Numbered from the stretch's first letter, positions 9,382-18,522 are shown. The stretch is 64,000 bases of DNA from Algoriella xinjiangensis (GCF_900115015.1 NZ_FOUZ01000008.1:62001-126000); one strand, 5' to 3'. Program-made: numbers and translations. Notes: generated by a model from the letters alone, not told the origin.

Positions 9382-9467
9382 TATAACTAATTTTAAAGCT
9401 CTAAATGTACATTGAATTTGAAGAATCAAAATTGATATTCATCAATTATTTTTGCGGAAATATAAAA

Positions 9468-9497
9468 AAATCTTCAACCATTTCTGATTGAAGATTT
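9468..9497 (-). terminator. Intrinsic terminator after ribB
   Basis: Minus-strand stem AAATCTTCAA / TTGAAGATTT followed by a T run, between ribB and the start of the MFS gene. Confidence 0.75.
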
Positions 9498-9530
9498 CTG
9501 AAAGTTTATAGTTTAATTTTATGTTTTTAT

Positions 9531-10193
9531 TTATGCAAATTCTACTGCATTTTGCTCTTGTAATTGCATGCGATATTCGTAAATATCCTCTATTGTAAGC
9601 AGACACATTTCATGTTTTTCTGCAAAATCTATAATTTGAGGAAGCTTTGCCATCGTACCATCAGGATTAGTTAATTCGCATAAAACAGCTTCGTTTCCTA
9701 AACCAGCTAATTTTACCAAATCTACGCTACCTTCGGTATGTCCACGGCGTTCTATCACTCCATTTTCTCTTGCAATTAAAGGAAATACATGTCCTGGACG
9801 ATTTAAATCTGATGGTTTTGCATTTACATTTACAGCCGTTTTTATTGTTTGTACACGATCTGCGGCAGAAACACCCGTTGTTACACCTTCTTTCGCTTCA
9901 ATAGTTACTGTAAAAGCAGTTTGAAAACGCGAATTATTATCAGTAACCATTGCATGTAAATCCAATTGATTTGCCTTGTCTTGCGTCATACAAAGACAAA
10001 CAATTCCGCTACATTCTCTGATTAATAAAGCCATATCTGGCGCTGTAATAGTAGAAGCTGGAAAAATAATATCACCTTCATTTTCGCGATTTTCATCGTC
10101 AATTAAAAGGATTCCTTTTCCGTTTTGAAGTTCTTTAATTGCCAAAGCAATTCTTTCGTTAGCATTTTTGCCAAATTGTGTGATTGTTTTCAT
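9531..10193 (-). CDS. ribB: 3,4-dihydroxy-2-butanone 4-phosphate synthase
   Basis: Converts ribulose 5-phosphate to dihydroxybutanone phosphate and formate in riboflavin synthesis. The Mg-binding signature [10 protein letters not shown] is at about residues 32-41, and RPGHVFPL and [11 protein letters not shown] carry further active-site residues. At 220 residues it is the stand-alone RibB form without a GTP cyclohydrolase II half. It is a single-gene unit under the FMN riboswitch upstream, so it is probably repressed when FMN is plentiful. Confidence 0.95.
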   Translation of the reverse strand: MKTITQFGKNANERIALAIKELQNGKGILLIDDENRENEGDIIFPASTITAPDMALLIRECSGIVCLCMTQDKANQLDLHAMVTDNNSRFQTAFTVTIEAKEGVTTGVSAADRVQTIKTAVNVNAKPSDLNRPGHVFPLIARENGVIERRGHTEGSVDLVKLAGLGNEAVLCELTNPDGTMAKLPQIIDFAEKHEMCLLTIEDIYEYRMQLQEQNAVEFA

Positions 10194-10334
10194 TGATTTT
10201 AAATTTTAAAATGAAACATCACTTCAGGGCGGAATATAACAACGTGCCATTCCAAATAAAATTCGGAACCACATCACAATCTATCATTAAAGATGTGACG
10301 CTAAAATTGATTTAGCGTGACAGAAATTACATTC

Positions 10335-10466
10335 AATTTTCTTCTCTCATCCAGACTTTAACTGTCGGTTTTGGAATTTCACCAAATCAGTCCTAAATTT
10401 TAAAAATAAAGGAGTCGCGGACTATAACCGCCGGTAAGGAATTTCGCCTTGCCCCGAAGAAAATTT
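10335..10466 (-). promoter_or_regulatory. FMN riboswitch (RFN element) upstream of ribB
   Basis: On the minus strand the conserved blocks appear in order: TTCGGGGC, GGCGAAATTCC, TTACCGGCGG, AGTCCGCGAC, GGACTGA, GGTGAAATTCC, AACCGACAGT, AGTCTGGATGAGAGAAG. P1 is a perfect 10-bp helix, AATTTTCTTC (10456-10465) with GAAGAAAATT (10335-10344). The leader from the aptamer to the ribB start is about 140 nt and holds hairpins at 10298-10318 (ACGCTAAA/TTTAGCGT) and 10270-10297 (CACATC/GATGTG). A sequence 29-37 nt before the ATG can pair with the 5' P1 strand, suggesting the switching mechanism. Confidence 0.95.
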
Positions 10467-10614
10467 CGTTTGATTATGAATAATTTGTTTGAATAAATTA
10501 CTATAAACTTTCGTTGGCAAATTTACAAAAGATGAATTGATTATTTATAATGAGTTAAGCTAAAAATTACATGTATTTTACGGTTTACCACATTTTTTAA
10601 TTAAAAATAAAAAG

Positions 10615-10622
10615 TAGATTTG
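10615..10622 (+). promoter_or_regulatory. Candidate -7 promoter box
   Basis: TAGATTTG matches TAnnTTTG 17 bp before the start of the T9SS-sorted protein gene. Confidence 0.5.
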
Positions 10623-10639
10623 TTAAAATTTAAATTTTT

Positions 10640-11419
10640 ATGAAAAAACTTTTATTCTCTGGAGCATTCGTTGCTTCTTCTCTTTTATTTGGACAAATTA
10701 CACTAGAAAAGACTTTTTCTAATAATGAAAGCGTTACTGTTATTCCAAATAATAAAGACTTTGCTTATATTTCTACGACAAAAAATAATAAACTTGTTTT
10801 ATATAATACTGATTATTCTGTCAAGAAAACAATTAATGTTGATATTGCTATTGAACAAGAGTTACATTTTTCTTATGATACTTATGATCGTTGGTCTGCT
10901 GTTTCTAAACAAATTTTTAACACAGACGAAAAATATGAATTTATTGTAGAGGTTAGAAATAATAATAACGGACAAAATAAATATTTAATCATTGATGAAG
11001 ACGGAAAAATAATTAAAGATTTAACAACAAGCGATTATTCTTCATATTACTATCCAACAGTTTATCATGACATAGTAACAAATAAAAATAAATTGATGAT
11101 TACTCAAACAAATTTAAAAAATCCTACTGAATATTTTGAAGAGGTTTATCTTTTACCTACAACTTCTTTATCTATTGCTGAAATTGAAACAACCTCAGTT
11201 TTACAGGCTTTTCCAAATCCAGCACAAACAACTTTAAATATTGTTAACCCAAAAAACGGAATAAATAATATAGAGATTTTTGATTTTAATGGACGCTCAA
11301 TTATCAAAAAAGATTTTAACTCTACAGATAATAAAATTTCTATTGATGTTCAACGTTTACCGCAAGGAACTTACATTTATAAAATAGGAAATAGTTCTGC
11401 TAAATTCATTAAAAAATAA
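10640..11419 (+). CDS. T9SS-sorted secreted protein of unknown function
   Basis: 259 residues with signal peptide MKKLLFSGAFVASSLLFGQ. The C-terminal 75 residues are a type IX secretion sorting domain: FPNPAQTTLNIVN opens it, followed by IEIFDFNGR and LPQGTYIYKI, with a basic end (KFIKK). This predicts export across the outer membrane by the Por system and cleavage of the tail. The middle part is beta-rich without a recognised catalytic motif. Confidence 0.85.
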   Translation: MKKLLFSGAFVASSLLFGQITLEKTFSNNESVTVIPNNKDFAYISTTKNNKLVLYNTDYSVKKTINVDIAIEQELHFSYDTYDRWSAVSKQIFNTDEKYEFIVEVRNNNNGQNKYLIIDEDGKIIKDLTTSDYSSYYYPTVYHDIVTNKNKLMITQTNLKNPTEYFEEVYLLPTTSLSIAEIETTSVLQAFPNPAQTTLNIVNPKNGINNIEIFDFNGRSIIKKDFNSTDNKISIDVQRLPQGTYIYKIGNSSAKFIKK

Positions 11420-11424
11420 AACTT

Positions 11425-11458
11425 AAAAAAAGCATCTTAATAGTTAAGATGCTTTTTT
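11425..11458. terminator. Bidirectional intrinsic terminator
   Basis: AGCATCTTAA-TAG-TTAAGATGCT with flanking A and T tracts, between convergent genes. Confidence 0.85.
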
Positions 11459-12077
11459 ACAAATATTTATCAAGTATTGGTTTTATTAAGTCTGAAATCA
11501 ACGCATATCCTTTTTCGTTTGGATGAACATTATCTTTCGAAATCAATTCTACTTTTCTTGATTCAAAAACCGAATAAATATCTAAATATGGAATTTGATG
11601 AGCGTACGCAATTTCTTTTAATTGTTGGTTGAATAATTTTATTCGTTCGGTTGTCCTTAATTTTCCCGAAGCAACTACTACTCCATCTATTTCTGAAGCA
11701 ATTGGCAATATACTAATCAAAAAAATATGTGGCGTATAATTTTGTGTTAGATTTATTGCTGTTTCTATATGATGTTTAAAATCGTGAAGCGAAACTATTT
11801 CTTCGTTATTTTTAATTGCTAAATCATTTGCGCCATAAAAAAAGAAAACTAGATTTTCATCAGGAGAAAGACGAGCTTTTATCTCATTTTCTAAACGATT
11901 TAATAATCCAACAGTGGTTTCTCCGCCAATTCCGAGATTAAAACAATTTACCTCGTTTGCGTTTTCATTGTAATATTTTGAATGAAAATATCGTTTCAAA
12001 TCATCCACATAACCGCCTAAAATACCATCGTATTCGCCATAAGTTATACTGTCTCCAAAAAATAAGCAATTTGTCAT
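11457..12077 (-). CDS. SGNH/GDSL hydrolase family esterase
   Basis: Lipase/acylhydrolase of the SGNH clan, about 206 residues. Block I is FFGDSITYG with the nucleophile Ser, block II the Gly in LGIGGETT, block III the Asn in FYGANDL, and block V KDNVHPNEKGY with the catalytic Asp and His. Start set at 12077 (MTNCLFFGDSITYG); the upstream ATG adds 17 residues not expected in the family. No signal peptide, so cytoplasmic. Substrate unknown. Confidence 0.88.
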   Translation of the reverse strand: MTNCLFFGDSITYGEYDGILGGYVDDLKRYFHSKYYNENANEVNCFNLGIGGETTVGLLNRLENEIKARLSPDENLVFFFYGANDLAIKNNEEIVSLHDFKHHIETAINLTQNYTPHIFLISILPIASEIDGVVVASGKLRTTERIKLFNQQLKEIAYAHQIPYLDIYSVFESRKVELISKDNVHPNEKGYALISDLIKPILDKYL

Positions 12078-12108
12078 TTTACATTTTACCTGTTCGTCAA
12101 ATTTAAGA

Positions 12109-12333
12109 TTATAAACTATCTGTCTCAATTATTATTAACCAAATAATCGCAAGAATCACCGAAAAAGAAATGATAAATAAATAGAAATAGAATAAAAATG
12201 ATTTGGTGCTTTTCATCAATGCATTTATAAGTAAAGTGCATAAAGTAATTATAAACGAAACAAATCCGCTAAACATTAGTATTATTAGGATTACAGTATC
12301 CTTTGTAATGAAGTTTTGTAAAATGATTGCCAT
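12109..12333 (-). CDS. Small membrane protein, unknown
   Basis: 74 residues with two strongly hydrophobic helices (about residues 12-38 and 46-69) separated by a short polar turn NALMKSTKS. It sits just upstream of the SGNH hydrolase in the same direction, 31 bp before that start. There is no family I recognise. It could be a real two-helix inner-membrane protein or a chance frame in AT-rich DNA. Confidence 0.5.
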   Translation of the reverse strand: MAIILQNFITKDTVILIILMFSGFVSFIITLCTLLINALMKSTKSFLFYFYLFIISFSVILAIIWLIIIETDSL

Positions 12334-12410
12334 AGACCAATTAAATTATATTGAAATTTACATCATAATTTGAATAATTTTACTCACTATAATTAGTTAA
12401 TTAGAAACAA

Positions 12411-12440
12411 AAAAAGCGACACATTTCTGCATCGCTTTTT
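12411..12440 (-). terminator. Intrinsic terminator
   Basis: AAAAAGCGA / TCGCTTTTT with a 12-base loop. It lies 25 bp after the end of menB on the minus strand. Confidence 0.75.
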
Positions 12441-12465
12441 ATAATATTTATATTTTTAGAATTGA

Positions 12466-13299
12466 TTATCTAAATCTAGAAAAATCACGTGGACGCTTTT
12501 CTAAGAAAGCATTACGACCTTCTTCTGCTTCTTCTGTTCCATAAGCAAAACGTGTTGTTTCTCCAGCAAAAATTTGTTGTCCAACTAAACCATCATCAAC
12601 TAAATTGAAGGCAAATTTCAACATTTTAATTGCCGTTGGCGATTTTGTTAAAATCTCTTGCGACCAATCAAATGCAACTTGCTCTAACTCATCATGCGGA
12701 ACAACTAAATTTACCATTCCCATGTCATACGCTTCTTGTGCAGAATAATTTAATCCTAAAAAGAAAATCTCGCGCGCACGTTTTTGACCAACTTGTTTTG
12801 CCAAATAAGCCGAACCATAACCTGCATCAAAACTTGCAACATCAGCATCCGTTTGTTTAAAAATCGCATGCTCTTTAGATGCCAATGTCATGTCACAAAC
12901 AACGTGTAACGAATGTCCGCCACCAACAGCCCAACCGTTTACAACCGCTACAACTACTTTTGTAGAAAAACGGATTAAACGTTGTACTTCTAAAATATTT
13001 AAACGTCCAACTCCATCTCCACCTTCGTATCCTTTTTTACCACGAACGCGTTGATCTCCTCCCGAACAAAAAGCCCAACCACCATCTTTTGCAGACGGTC
13101 CTTCTCCAGTTAATAGAATTACGCCAACTTCGCGGTCTTCTTCTGCTAATTGAAAAGCATCTAATAATTCGAAAACAGTTTTCGGACGGAAAGCATTTCT
13201 AACTTCAGGACGATTAAATGCGATTCGCATTACACCATCACATTTTTTGAACGTAATATCTTCGTATTCTTTTACGGTTTGCCAATTAATTGTTGCCAT
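12466..13299 (-). CDS. menB: 1,4-dihydroxy-2-naphthoyl-CoA synthase (MenB)
   Basis: Crotonase-fold enzyme that closes the second ring in menaquinone synthesis from o-succinylbenzoyl-CoA. The N-terminus ...EDITFKKCDGVMRIAFNRPEVRNAFRP, the FCSGGDQ oxyanion loop, the NGWAVGGGHSLHVVCD block and the C-terminal FLEKRPRDFSRFR are typical of MenB rather than generic enoyl-CoA hydratases. 277 residues is the normal length. It is transcribed alone; menF and a thioesterase lie about 1 kb away on the same strand. Confidence 0.95.
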   Translation of the reverse strand: MATINWQTVKEYEDITFKKCDGVMRIAFNRPEVRNAFRPKTVFELLDAFQLAEEDREVGVILLTGEGPSAKDGGWAFCSGGDQRVRGKKGYEGGDGVGRLNILEVQRLIRFSTKVVVAVVNGWAVGGGHSLHVVCDMTLASKEHAIFKQTDADVASFDAGYGSAYLAKQVGQKRAREIFFLGLNYSAQEAYDMGMVNLVVPHDELEQVAFDWSQEILTKSPTAIKMLKFAFNLVDDGLVGQQIFAGETTRFAYGTEEAEEGRNAFLEKRPRDFSRFR

Positions 13300-13399
13300 T
13301 ATATCGTTTATTTTTATTTACTTTTTTAACTTTTCGAAATTAAGGTTTTTCTATCAATTATTCTTATTTTAGAAACATCAAAATAAAATCTTACTTACC

Positions 13400-14179
13400 A
13401 TGAAAAAACTACTACTTAGCCTAACATTATGTTTAGGTGCAACTTATGGATTTGCACAGATTAATTCTGGAAAAATCGGCGCTCTTGTAAAAGGAGCAAA
13501 AGCATTTACAGTTTCTGATGATGAATTAAAAACCTACACAAAAGAATCTGTTGATTGGATGGATAACAACAATCCTGTTTGTTTGATAAATGATAAAGAT
13601 AAAACCAAACGTGCTTATGCAGAGCGTTTAGAAAAAATTATTGCGCCTGCAAAAGGATATGACGGGTTAGATATTAACTACAAAGTTTATTGGGTTAGTG
13701 ATATTAATGCATTTGCAACTTACGACGGAAGCGTGCGCGTTTTTGCTGGATTAATGGATTTGATGACAGATGATGAAATTTTAGGCGTAATTGGTCACGA
13801 AATAGGACATGTAAAATTGGGTCATACCAAAAAAGCATATAAACAAGCTTTGTTAACTTCAGCTTTAGCAGATTATGGAGGTTCTACAAATGGTACACTT
13901 TCTACTTTATCTAATTCTCAAGTAGGAGAAATCGCTACGCAACTAACTTCTGCACAATTTTCGCAAGGTCAAGAATCTGGTTCTGATGAATATGCTTACA
14001 AATTTATGGTTGCTTTAGGAAAAGATCCTGCTGCATTGGCTTCGGCATTTAATAAATTAGGAAGTTTATCAGACGGAAAAGCTTCGACTGCACAAAAATT
14101 AATGTCAAGTCATCCAGATAGTGCGAAACGTGCTAAAAAAGTGGAAGAAAAAATTGCCAAAGACGCAAAGAAGAAATAA
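13400..14179 (+). CDS. M48-family metalloprotease, secreted
   Basis: 259 residues with signal peptide MKKLLLSLTLCLGATYGFAQ. The zinc motif HEIGH (in GVIGHEIGHVKLGH, about residues 132-136) and a downstream ESGSDEYAYKF, which carries the third ligand Glu, are characteristic of the M48 (HtpX/Ste24/LoiP-like) group. The mature protein is periplasmic or outer-membrane facing and lacks membrane helices. A role in envelope protein quality control is inferred from the family. Confidence 0.9.
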   Translation: MKKLLLSLTLCLGATYGFAQINSGKIGALVKGAKAFTVSDDELKTYTKESVDWMDNNNPVCLINDKDKTKRAYAERLEKIIAPAKGYDGLDINYKVYWVSDINAFATYDGSVRVFAGLMDLMTDDEILGVIGHEIGHVKLGHTKKAYKQALLTSALADYGGSTNGTLSTLSNSQVGEIATQLTSAQFSQGQESGSDEYAYKFMVALGKDPAALASAFNKLGSLSDGKASTAQKLMSSHPDSAKRAKKVEEKIAKDAKKK

Positions 14180-14180
14180 T

Positions 14181-14210
14181 AAAAAAAGAAGCTTAATAGC
14201 TTCTTTTTTT
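14181..14210. terminator. Bidirectional intrinsic terminator
   Basis: AAAAAAAGAAGCT / AGCTTCTTTTTTT with a TAAT loop, between the convergent M48 and isochorismate synthase genes. Confidence 0.85.
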
Positions 14211-15231
14211 ATTTCAATTCAATTAATAACTCGCCTATTGTTTTAGATTTTAACTCAGTTTCGTTCCATTCATTTTCGGGAATTGAATCTGGCATAATTC
14301 CTCCACCAACATATAATTTTACTTTATTTTGATAGATTTTAGCACAACGTAAATTCACAAAAAACTCTGCTTCAGTTTCGGTTTCATATCCCATAAATCC
14401 AGCATAAAAAGTACGATTATATCCTTCATTCTTTATGATAAAATCTTTTGCTAAATCTTTCGGCATTCCTCCTACTGCTGGCGTTGGATGTAAAGCTTTC
14501 AGAACATCGTATAATTTATCTTTATCAATTAATTGTGCAGAAATAAATGATTTTAAATGCTCAAAAAAACCTGCATTTACAGAAAATGGTCCATCTACAT
14601 CAATATAATTTGTAAAACCAGATAATGTTGCTGTAATATAATCGGTTACAACTTGTTGTTCATGATACTCTTTATCCGTCCAATCGTCTTCTTTTGCTTT
14701 TGTTCCAGCTAAAGAAACCGTTTGTATCAACTGATTTTCTTCTTTTAATAATAATTCTGGCGAAGCGCCAATCCAACAACCTTCTTCAACATCATATCGT
14801 AAATAAACGTATGCATTTGGATAATGTTGATGTAAATTTTTGAACGTTTCGGATAAATCAATATCGTGTTTGTCAAGCTCTTTTATTCGACTAATTACAA
14901 TTTTCTGCGTATCAGAATCACTTTTTAATTCTTCAACCGTTTTTTCTATTAAATTAATATAATCGTTGTACGAAATTGCTTCATTTTGAGTTGAAATTGG
15001 TAATAAAAGTTCGATTTTTGGTAAATCATCAATCAAAATTTCTACAACCTCATCATCATTAAATTCGATTAAAGTTGAATTATCAAAACTGTTACAACTA
15101 AATTTTCTAGCTGTTTTTTTCTCTTGATTTTCCCATAACTCAACTTTGGTTTCGTTTGGTTTTCTGAAAAGTACAAAAGGCTTTTTTTGTTGAATAAGTC
15201 TTTCAAGTTTATCTTGAAATTGTCTAAACAT
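14209..15231 (-). CDS. menF: Isochorismate synthase (chorismate-binding enzyme)
   Basis: Converts chorismate to isochorismate, the first committed menaquinone step. The C-terminal chorismate-binding domain is complete: GASPELLL, LAGTKAK, HPTPAVGGMPK, YNRTFYAGFMGY, FFVNLRCAKI and EWNETELKSKTIGELL. At 340 residues it is shorter than E. coli MenF but normal for Bacteroidota. Its start overlaps the end of the thioesterase gene by 8 bp, so translation is probably coupled. The menaquinone context favours MenF over a siderophore EntC. Confidence 0.9.
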   Translation of the reverse strand: MFRQFQDKLERLIQQKKPFVLFRKPNETKVELWENQEKKTARKFSCNSFDNSTLIEFNDDEVVEILIDDLPKIELLLPISTQNEAISYNDYINLIEKTVEELKSDSDTQKIVISRIKELDKHDIDLSETFKNLHQHYPNAYVYLRYDVEEGCWIGASPELLLKEENQLIQTVSLAGTKAKEDDWTDKEYHEQQVVTDYITATLSGFTNYIDVDGPFSVNAGFFEHLKSFISAQLIDKDKLYDVLKALHPTPAVGGMPKDLAKDFIIKNEGYNRTFYAGFMGYETETEAEFFVNLRCAKIYQNKVKLYVGGGIMPDSIPENEWNETELKSKTIGELLIELK

Positions 15232-15646
15232 AATCTGTCGGAATAATTGCGTTTGTTAAATGTGTGTAACAAATTAATTTATCGTTTTCATCTTTAATTT
15301 CTATCTTAATTAAATGCGAAGTACGACCTTTTTTTACCACAGTTGCGTGTCCAAACACTGTCCCATCACGCTTTGCACGCAAATGATTAGCATCCACATG
15401 TTGACCAACTGCAACCTCTTTGCTATTGTCTATTAGAATATTAGAAAGTGTGCTACCTAAAGTTTCGGCCAACACAATTGATGCGCCGCCGTGCAACAAA
15501 CCAAATGGTTGATGTACTTTGGGCGTTACAGGCATTTTGGCAGATAAAAAATCTTCTCCAACCGCTGTAAATTCTATATTTAATGTTTCAATTAATGTAT
15601 TTTTTGACATTTCCTGAAACTTATGTAAGATTTCTTCTGCGTTCAT
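15224..15646 (-). CDS. PaaI-type hotdog thioesterase, candidate DHNA-CoA hydrolase
   Basis: 140-residue hotdog-fold acyl-CoA thioesterase. The block HQPFGLLHGGASIVLAETLGS carries the HGG and catalytic acidic residues of the PaaI/YdiI group. It overlaps menF by 8 bp and follows an acyltransferase gene by 2 bp. Enzymes of this group (YdiI, MenI) hydrolyse dihydroxynaphthoyl-CoA, the step after MenB, and the overlap with menF makes that role likely. This is inferred from context, not from a diagnostic residue. Confidence 0.82.
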   Translation of the reverse strand: MNAEEILHKFQEMSKNTLIETLNIEFTAVGEDFLSAKMPVTPKVHQPFGLLHGGASIVLAETLGSTLSNILIDNSKEVAVGQHVDANHLRAKRDGTVFGHATVVKKGRTSHLIKIEIKDENDKLICYTHLTNAIIPTDYV

Positions 15647-15648
15647 AT

Positions 15649-16209
15649 TTAATAAATTTTAGGATTATATAATTCAGGATATTTTGGTGTTACATTTTTA
15701 TAAAAATCTTGGATTTCGTCCAAAACATTTTCTAAAGAGCGATTTTCTGTGTCTACAATTTTAGAAATTCCGGCACGTTTTTTCTTAAAATCACAATAAG
15801 CTAAAGCTACAGGAACTTCCGCTTTTTGAGCAATATGATAAAAGCCATTTTTCCATTTTTCTGCACGAGATCTTGTTCCTTCTGGTGTATTAATCAAATA
15901 TAAACGATCTGCATTTTCTAGAATTTCTGCTGCAAAATCGACCATATTATGGCGTTGAGAACGATCTATCCCAATACCGCCCATTTTTTTGATAAAATAT
16001 CCGTACCAAGGTTTTGTCCAAGCGTCTTTGATAAACATTTTCATTGGAATTCCCATTTGCCAAAAGGCTAAAATTGTGTAGTAAAAATCCCAATTAGAAG
16101 TGTGTGGAGCACAAACTAATACGCATTTATCAATTTTTGACAAGTCGAGATGGTTGTCTAATTTCCAACCACCAAGGGCGTATAAAAATTTACCGATTAG
16201 TTTCTTCAT
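15649..16209 (-). CDS. 1-acyl-sn-glycerol-3-phosphate acyltransferase-like protein
   Basis: 186 residues of the PlsC acyltransferase superfamily. APHTSNWDFYYT contains the HX4D catalytic motif, WYGYFIKKMGGIGIDRS the second block, and INTPEGTRSRAEKWKNGFYHIA the phosphate-binding EGTRS. It lacks a clear N-terminal membrane helix. First gene of a three-gene operon with the thioesterase and menF. The short length and motif variation fit the glycerol-acyltransferase subgroup of Bacteroidota; acceptor unknown. Confidence 0.83.
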   Translation of the reverse strand: MKKLIGKFLYALGGWKLDNHLDLSKIDKCVLVCAPHTSNWDFYYTILAFWQMGIPMKMFIKDAWTKPWYGYFIKKMGGIGIDRSQRHNMVDFAAEILENADRLYLINTPEGTRSRAEKWKNGFYHIAQKAEVPVALAYCDFKKKRAGISKIVDTENRSLENVLDEIQDFYKNVTPKYPELYNPKIY

Positions 16210-16260
16210 TTGACAAATATAAAAGAATTGTTGTATAGAATTGTTATCTGTGTTAAAACA

Positions 16261-16291
16261 AAAAAAGACATCCTAAATAGAATGTCTTTTT
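16261..16291 (-). terminator. Intrinsic terminator after the pspC operon
   Basis: AAAAAGACAT / ATGTCTTTTT with a 9-10 base loop, 40 bp beyond the stop of the PspC gene. Confidence 0.75.
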
Positions 16292-16332
16292 ATATTTTGT
16301 ATTTGTTATTTCATAAGTTTTACGCGAAGAAA

Positions 16333-18129
16333 TCAACGATTGTTTTGATGATTTCTGTAGTTAATGTTAATAGAATCTGTATCATCTTTATAGTTTATTT
16401 GTTGGTTATTTTTTTCATTTTTAGATTTAGCACCTTCAACGTAGCCTACTCCTACTGTTTTTCCGTTACTTTGAACTCTTAATCCATTTTTATCGATAAT
16501 AACTTTTGCTGAGTCATTTTCGTCTTGAATATTAATATTCAAATCTTCGTCTTGGTTTGAATTTTCGTTATCAGAATCTTCATCTTTTTGACAATTCAAA
16601 CATACGAATTTTTTTCCATTATATCCAAAGTAATTGTTATTAATATCGTTAACATAATCTGTATCATATTGTCCAGAGCGGATGTTTACTGAATTTGACT
16701 TTCTAACAAAAACTACTTTATTTTTAGGAACATAGATTTTAATATCGACTGTTTGCTCTCTAAACTTCCCGTTTTTAGGAATCTTAACAAACTTATCTAA
16801 GTTTAGTTTATTTCCTTCTAATTTATAGCTGTATTTAATCGACTCTAAATTACGTTTTGCTTCTTCTTTACTTCCACCTTTTGATGAATAACGAACTTCT
16901 AAATGAATGTTGTTATCATTACTTTCTTCGATGTCGAATGTTTCGTAAATTGGAATAACTAAATTTCCGTTTTCGTCAATTAATTGTTCTAAATCATTAA
17001 AACCACTGTATTTGTAATTTCCTTCTTCTTTATCCAAAAATTGTACTTGTAATGTGTCTGAAGGTATGTTTAAAACCTTATCATCTGTCATTTCTACAGA
17101 ACTTCTGAATTTGCTTGCTGTACTAACAGTTATTCCGATGATTGCGAATAATGCGATAAACCATATTGCTACAAATCCAAAAATAACGGCTTTACTCACT
17201 TTTACACTATTCCAAAAACATTTTACACCTAATATTGTTAATAATACACCTGGAATTACCATTAATAGACCGCCTAATATTTTAGAAGCACTGCTCATCC
17301 ATTGTTCTTCTACAAGGTATCCAAACAATTCTGTTGGCATTTCTGTCCAAGTTGTGAAGAAAAAAGCAAATCCACCGATGATTAATCCTATACCTGTGCT
17401 TAAAATTATAAATCCTAAGAACCAGAACAAAAATTTACCAAATATTCCGAAAACGCCTCCTAATTTATTACTCAATTCGCGTCCGCCGTTTACAACTGCT
17501 TCACCCGCTTGTTCTACGTTTTTTTTTAGTGTATCAATATTAGCTGGTTGCCCAAACATTTGTAATTTTTCTGATGTTGTTTTTGCTTTTGGAACAAAAA
17601 TTAATAAAATAAAATAACAAAAAACGACTAAAAAGAATGATACACCTGCTGTAAAAATGCCTAAAACACCTAATACTAACCAAACTGCACGTACAAACCA
17701 TGGATCTACACCAATGTAATGTGCTAAACCAGCTGATAAACCTGTAATAATAGCATCGTCTGGATCGCGGTACAAACGTTTTGCGCCTGTTTGTTGACCA
17801 CCATATGATTGGTTTGCATTTGTATAATTAGTTTGATGAGATGATGATGAAGTTTCACCATCTTCGTCTTCTACTTTATACTGATCTGGATGTCCCATTG
17901 TTGCGATTACATAATTGATATCGTCTTCGTTTACAACTTCTCTAAATTTTAAACGATCGCGAAATAATTCTGCAATACGGATTTCTACATCTTCAATAAT
18001 ATCCTCAATACCTTCTGTACCTCTTAATGAAGTTTTAACATCTTGTAAATAAGTTTTTAACTTGCTATAGGCTATTTCGTCTAAAACGAAAGAAAATCCT
18101 CCTATACTTATTGATACTGTTTTATCCAT
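16333..18129 (-). CDS. PspC-domain membrane protein
   Basis: 598 residues. Residues 1-85 form an alpha/beta region common to this Bacteroidota family. A PspC domain follows (KRLYRDPDDAIITGLSAGLAHYIGVDP, about 120-190) with a membrane helix, then about four further hydrophobic segments (to about 345) and a long soluble C-terminal part with an acidic stretch (NQDEDLNINIQDENDSAK). It overlaps padR by 8 bp, an operon seen widely in flavobacteria. Probably an envelope-stress component controlled by the PadR protein. Confidence 0.85.
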   Translation of the reverse strand: MDKTVSISIGGFSFVLDEIAYSKLKTYLQDVKTSLRGTEGIEDIIEDVEIRIAELFRDRLKFREVVNEDDINYVIATMGHPDQYKVEDEDGETSSSSHQTNYTNANQSYGGQQTGAKRLYRDPDDAIITGLSAGLAHYIGVDPWFVRAVWLVLGVLGIFTAGVSFFLVVFCYFILLIFVPKAKTTSEKLQMFGQPANIDTLKKNVEQAGEAVVNGGRELSNKLGGVFGIFGKFLFWFLGFIILSTGIGLIIGGFAFFFTTWTEMPTELFGYLVEEQWMSSASKILGGLLMVIPGVLLTILGVKCFWNSVKVSKAVIFGFVAIWFIALFAIIGITVSTASKFRSSVEMTDDKVLNIPSDTLQVQFLDKEEGNYKYSGFNDLEQLIDENGNLVIPIYETFDIEESNDNNIHLEVRYSSKGGSKEEAKRNLESIKYSYKLEGNKLNLDKFVKIPKNGKFREQTVDIKIYVPKNKVVFVRKSNSVNIRSGQYDTDYVNDINNNYFGYNGKKFVCLNCQKDEDSDNENSNQDEDLNINIQDENDSAKVIIDKNGLRVQSNGKTVGVGYVEGAKSKNEKNNQQINYKDDTDSININYRNHQNNR

Positions 18130-18463
18130 GGTTATTCGTTTCTTTGGTTACTTTTTTGACAGCTTCTATTAACTGTTCCCAAGTGTCGGCTAATTCTTTT
18201 AAAAATGCTTCACCCGATTCGGTTAATGCATAATATTTACGTGGTGGTCCAGATGTTGATTCTTCCCAGCGATATTGCAAAAGGTCATCATTTTTTAATC
18301 TTGTCAAAAGCGGATACAAAGTTCCTTCTACAACTATCATCTCTGCTTTTTTCAATTCATCAATTATGTCCGATGCATAAGCATCTCCTTTTTCAATAAT
18401 ACTGAGAATACAATATTCTAGTACGCCTTTACGCATTTGTACTTTTGTTTTCTCTATATTCAT
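18122..18463 (-). CDS. PadR-family transcriptional regulator
   Basis: 113 residues, the small PadR class: winged helix (MRKGVLEYCILSIIEKGDAYASDIIDEL) with wing GTLYPLLTRLKNDDLL and RKYYALTESG, then one dimerisation helix. It is the first gene of the operon and its stop overlaps the PspC start. Its promoter box contains the inverted repeat TTTGT-ATA-ACAAA, which could be an autoregulatory site. Confidence 0.93.
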   Translation of the reverse strand: MNIEKTKVQMRKGVLEYCILSIIEKGDAYASDIIDELKKAEMIVVEGTLYPLLTRLKNDDLLQYRWEESTSGPPRKYYALTESGEAFLKELADTWEQLIEAVKKVTKETNNHG

Positions 18464-18489
18464 AAGAACGACTTGTTTGTTTTGTTATA

Positions 18490-18522
18490 CAAATATATAT
18501 AAAAGTTTTAGTATTATGCAAA
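18490..18522 (-). promoter_or_regulatory. Promoter of the padR-pspC operon
   Basis: Minus strand: TTTG (18519-18522), 21 bp, TATATTTG (18490-18497). This fits the Bacteroidota -33/-7 consensus well. TTTGTATAACAAA, partly overlapping the -7 box, is an imperfectly spaced palindrome. Confidence 0.75.
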
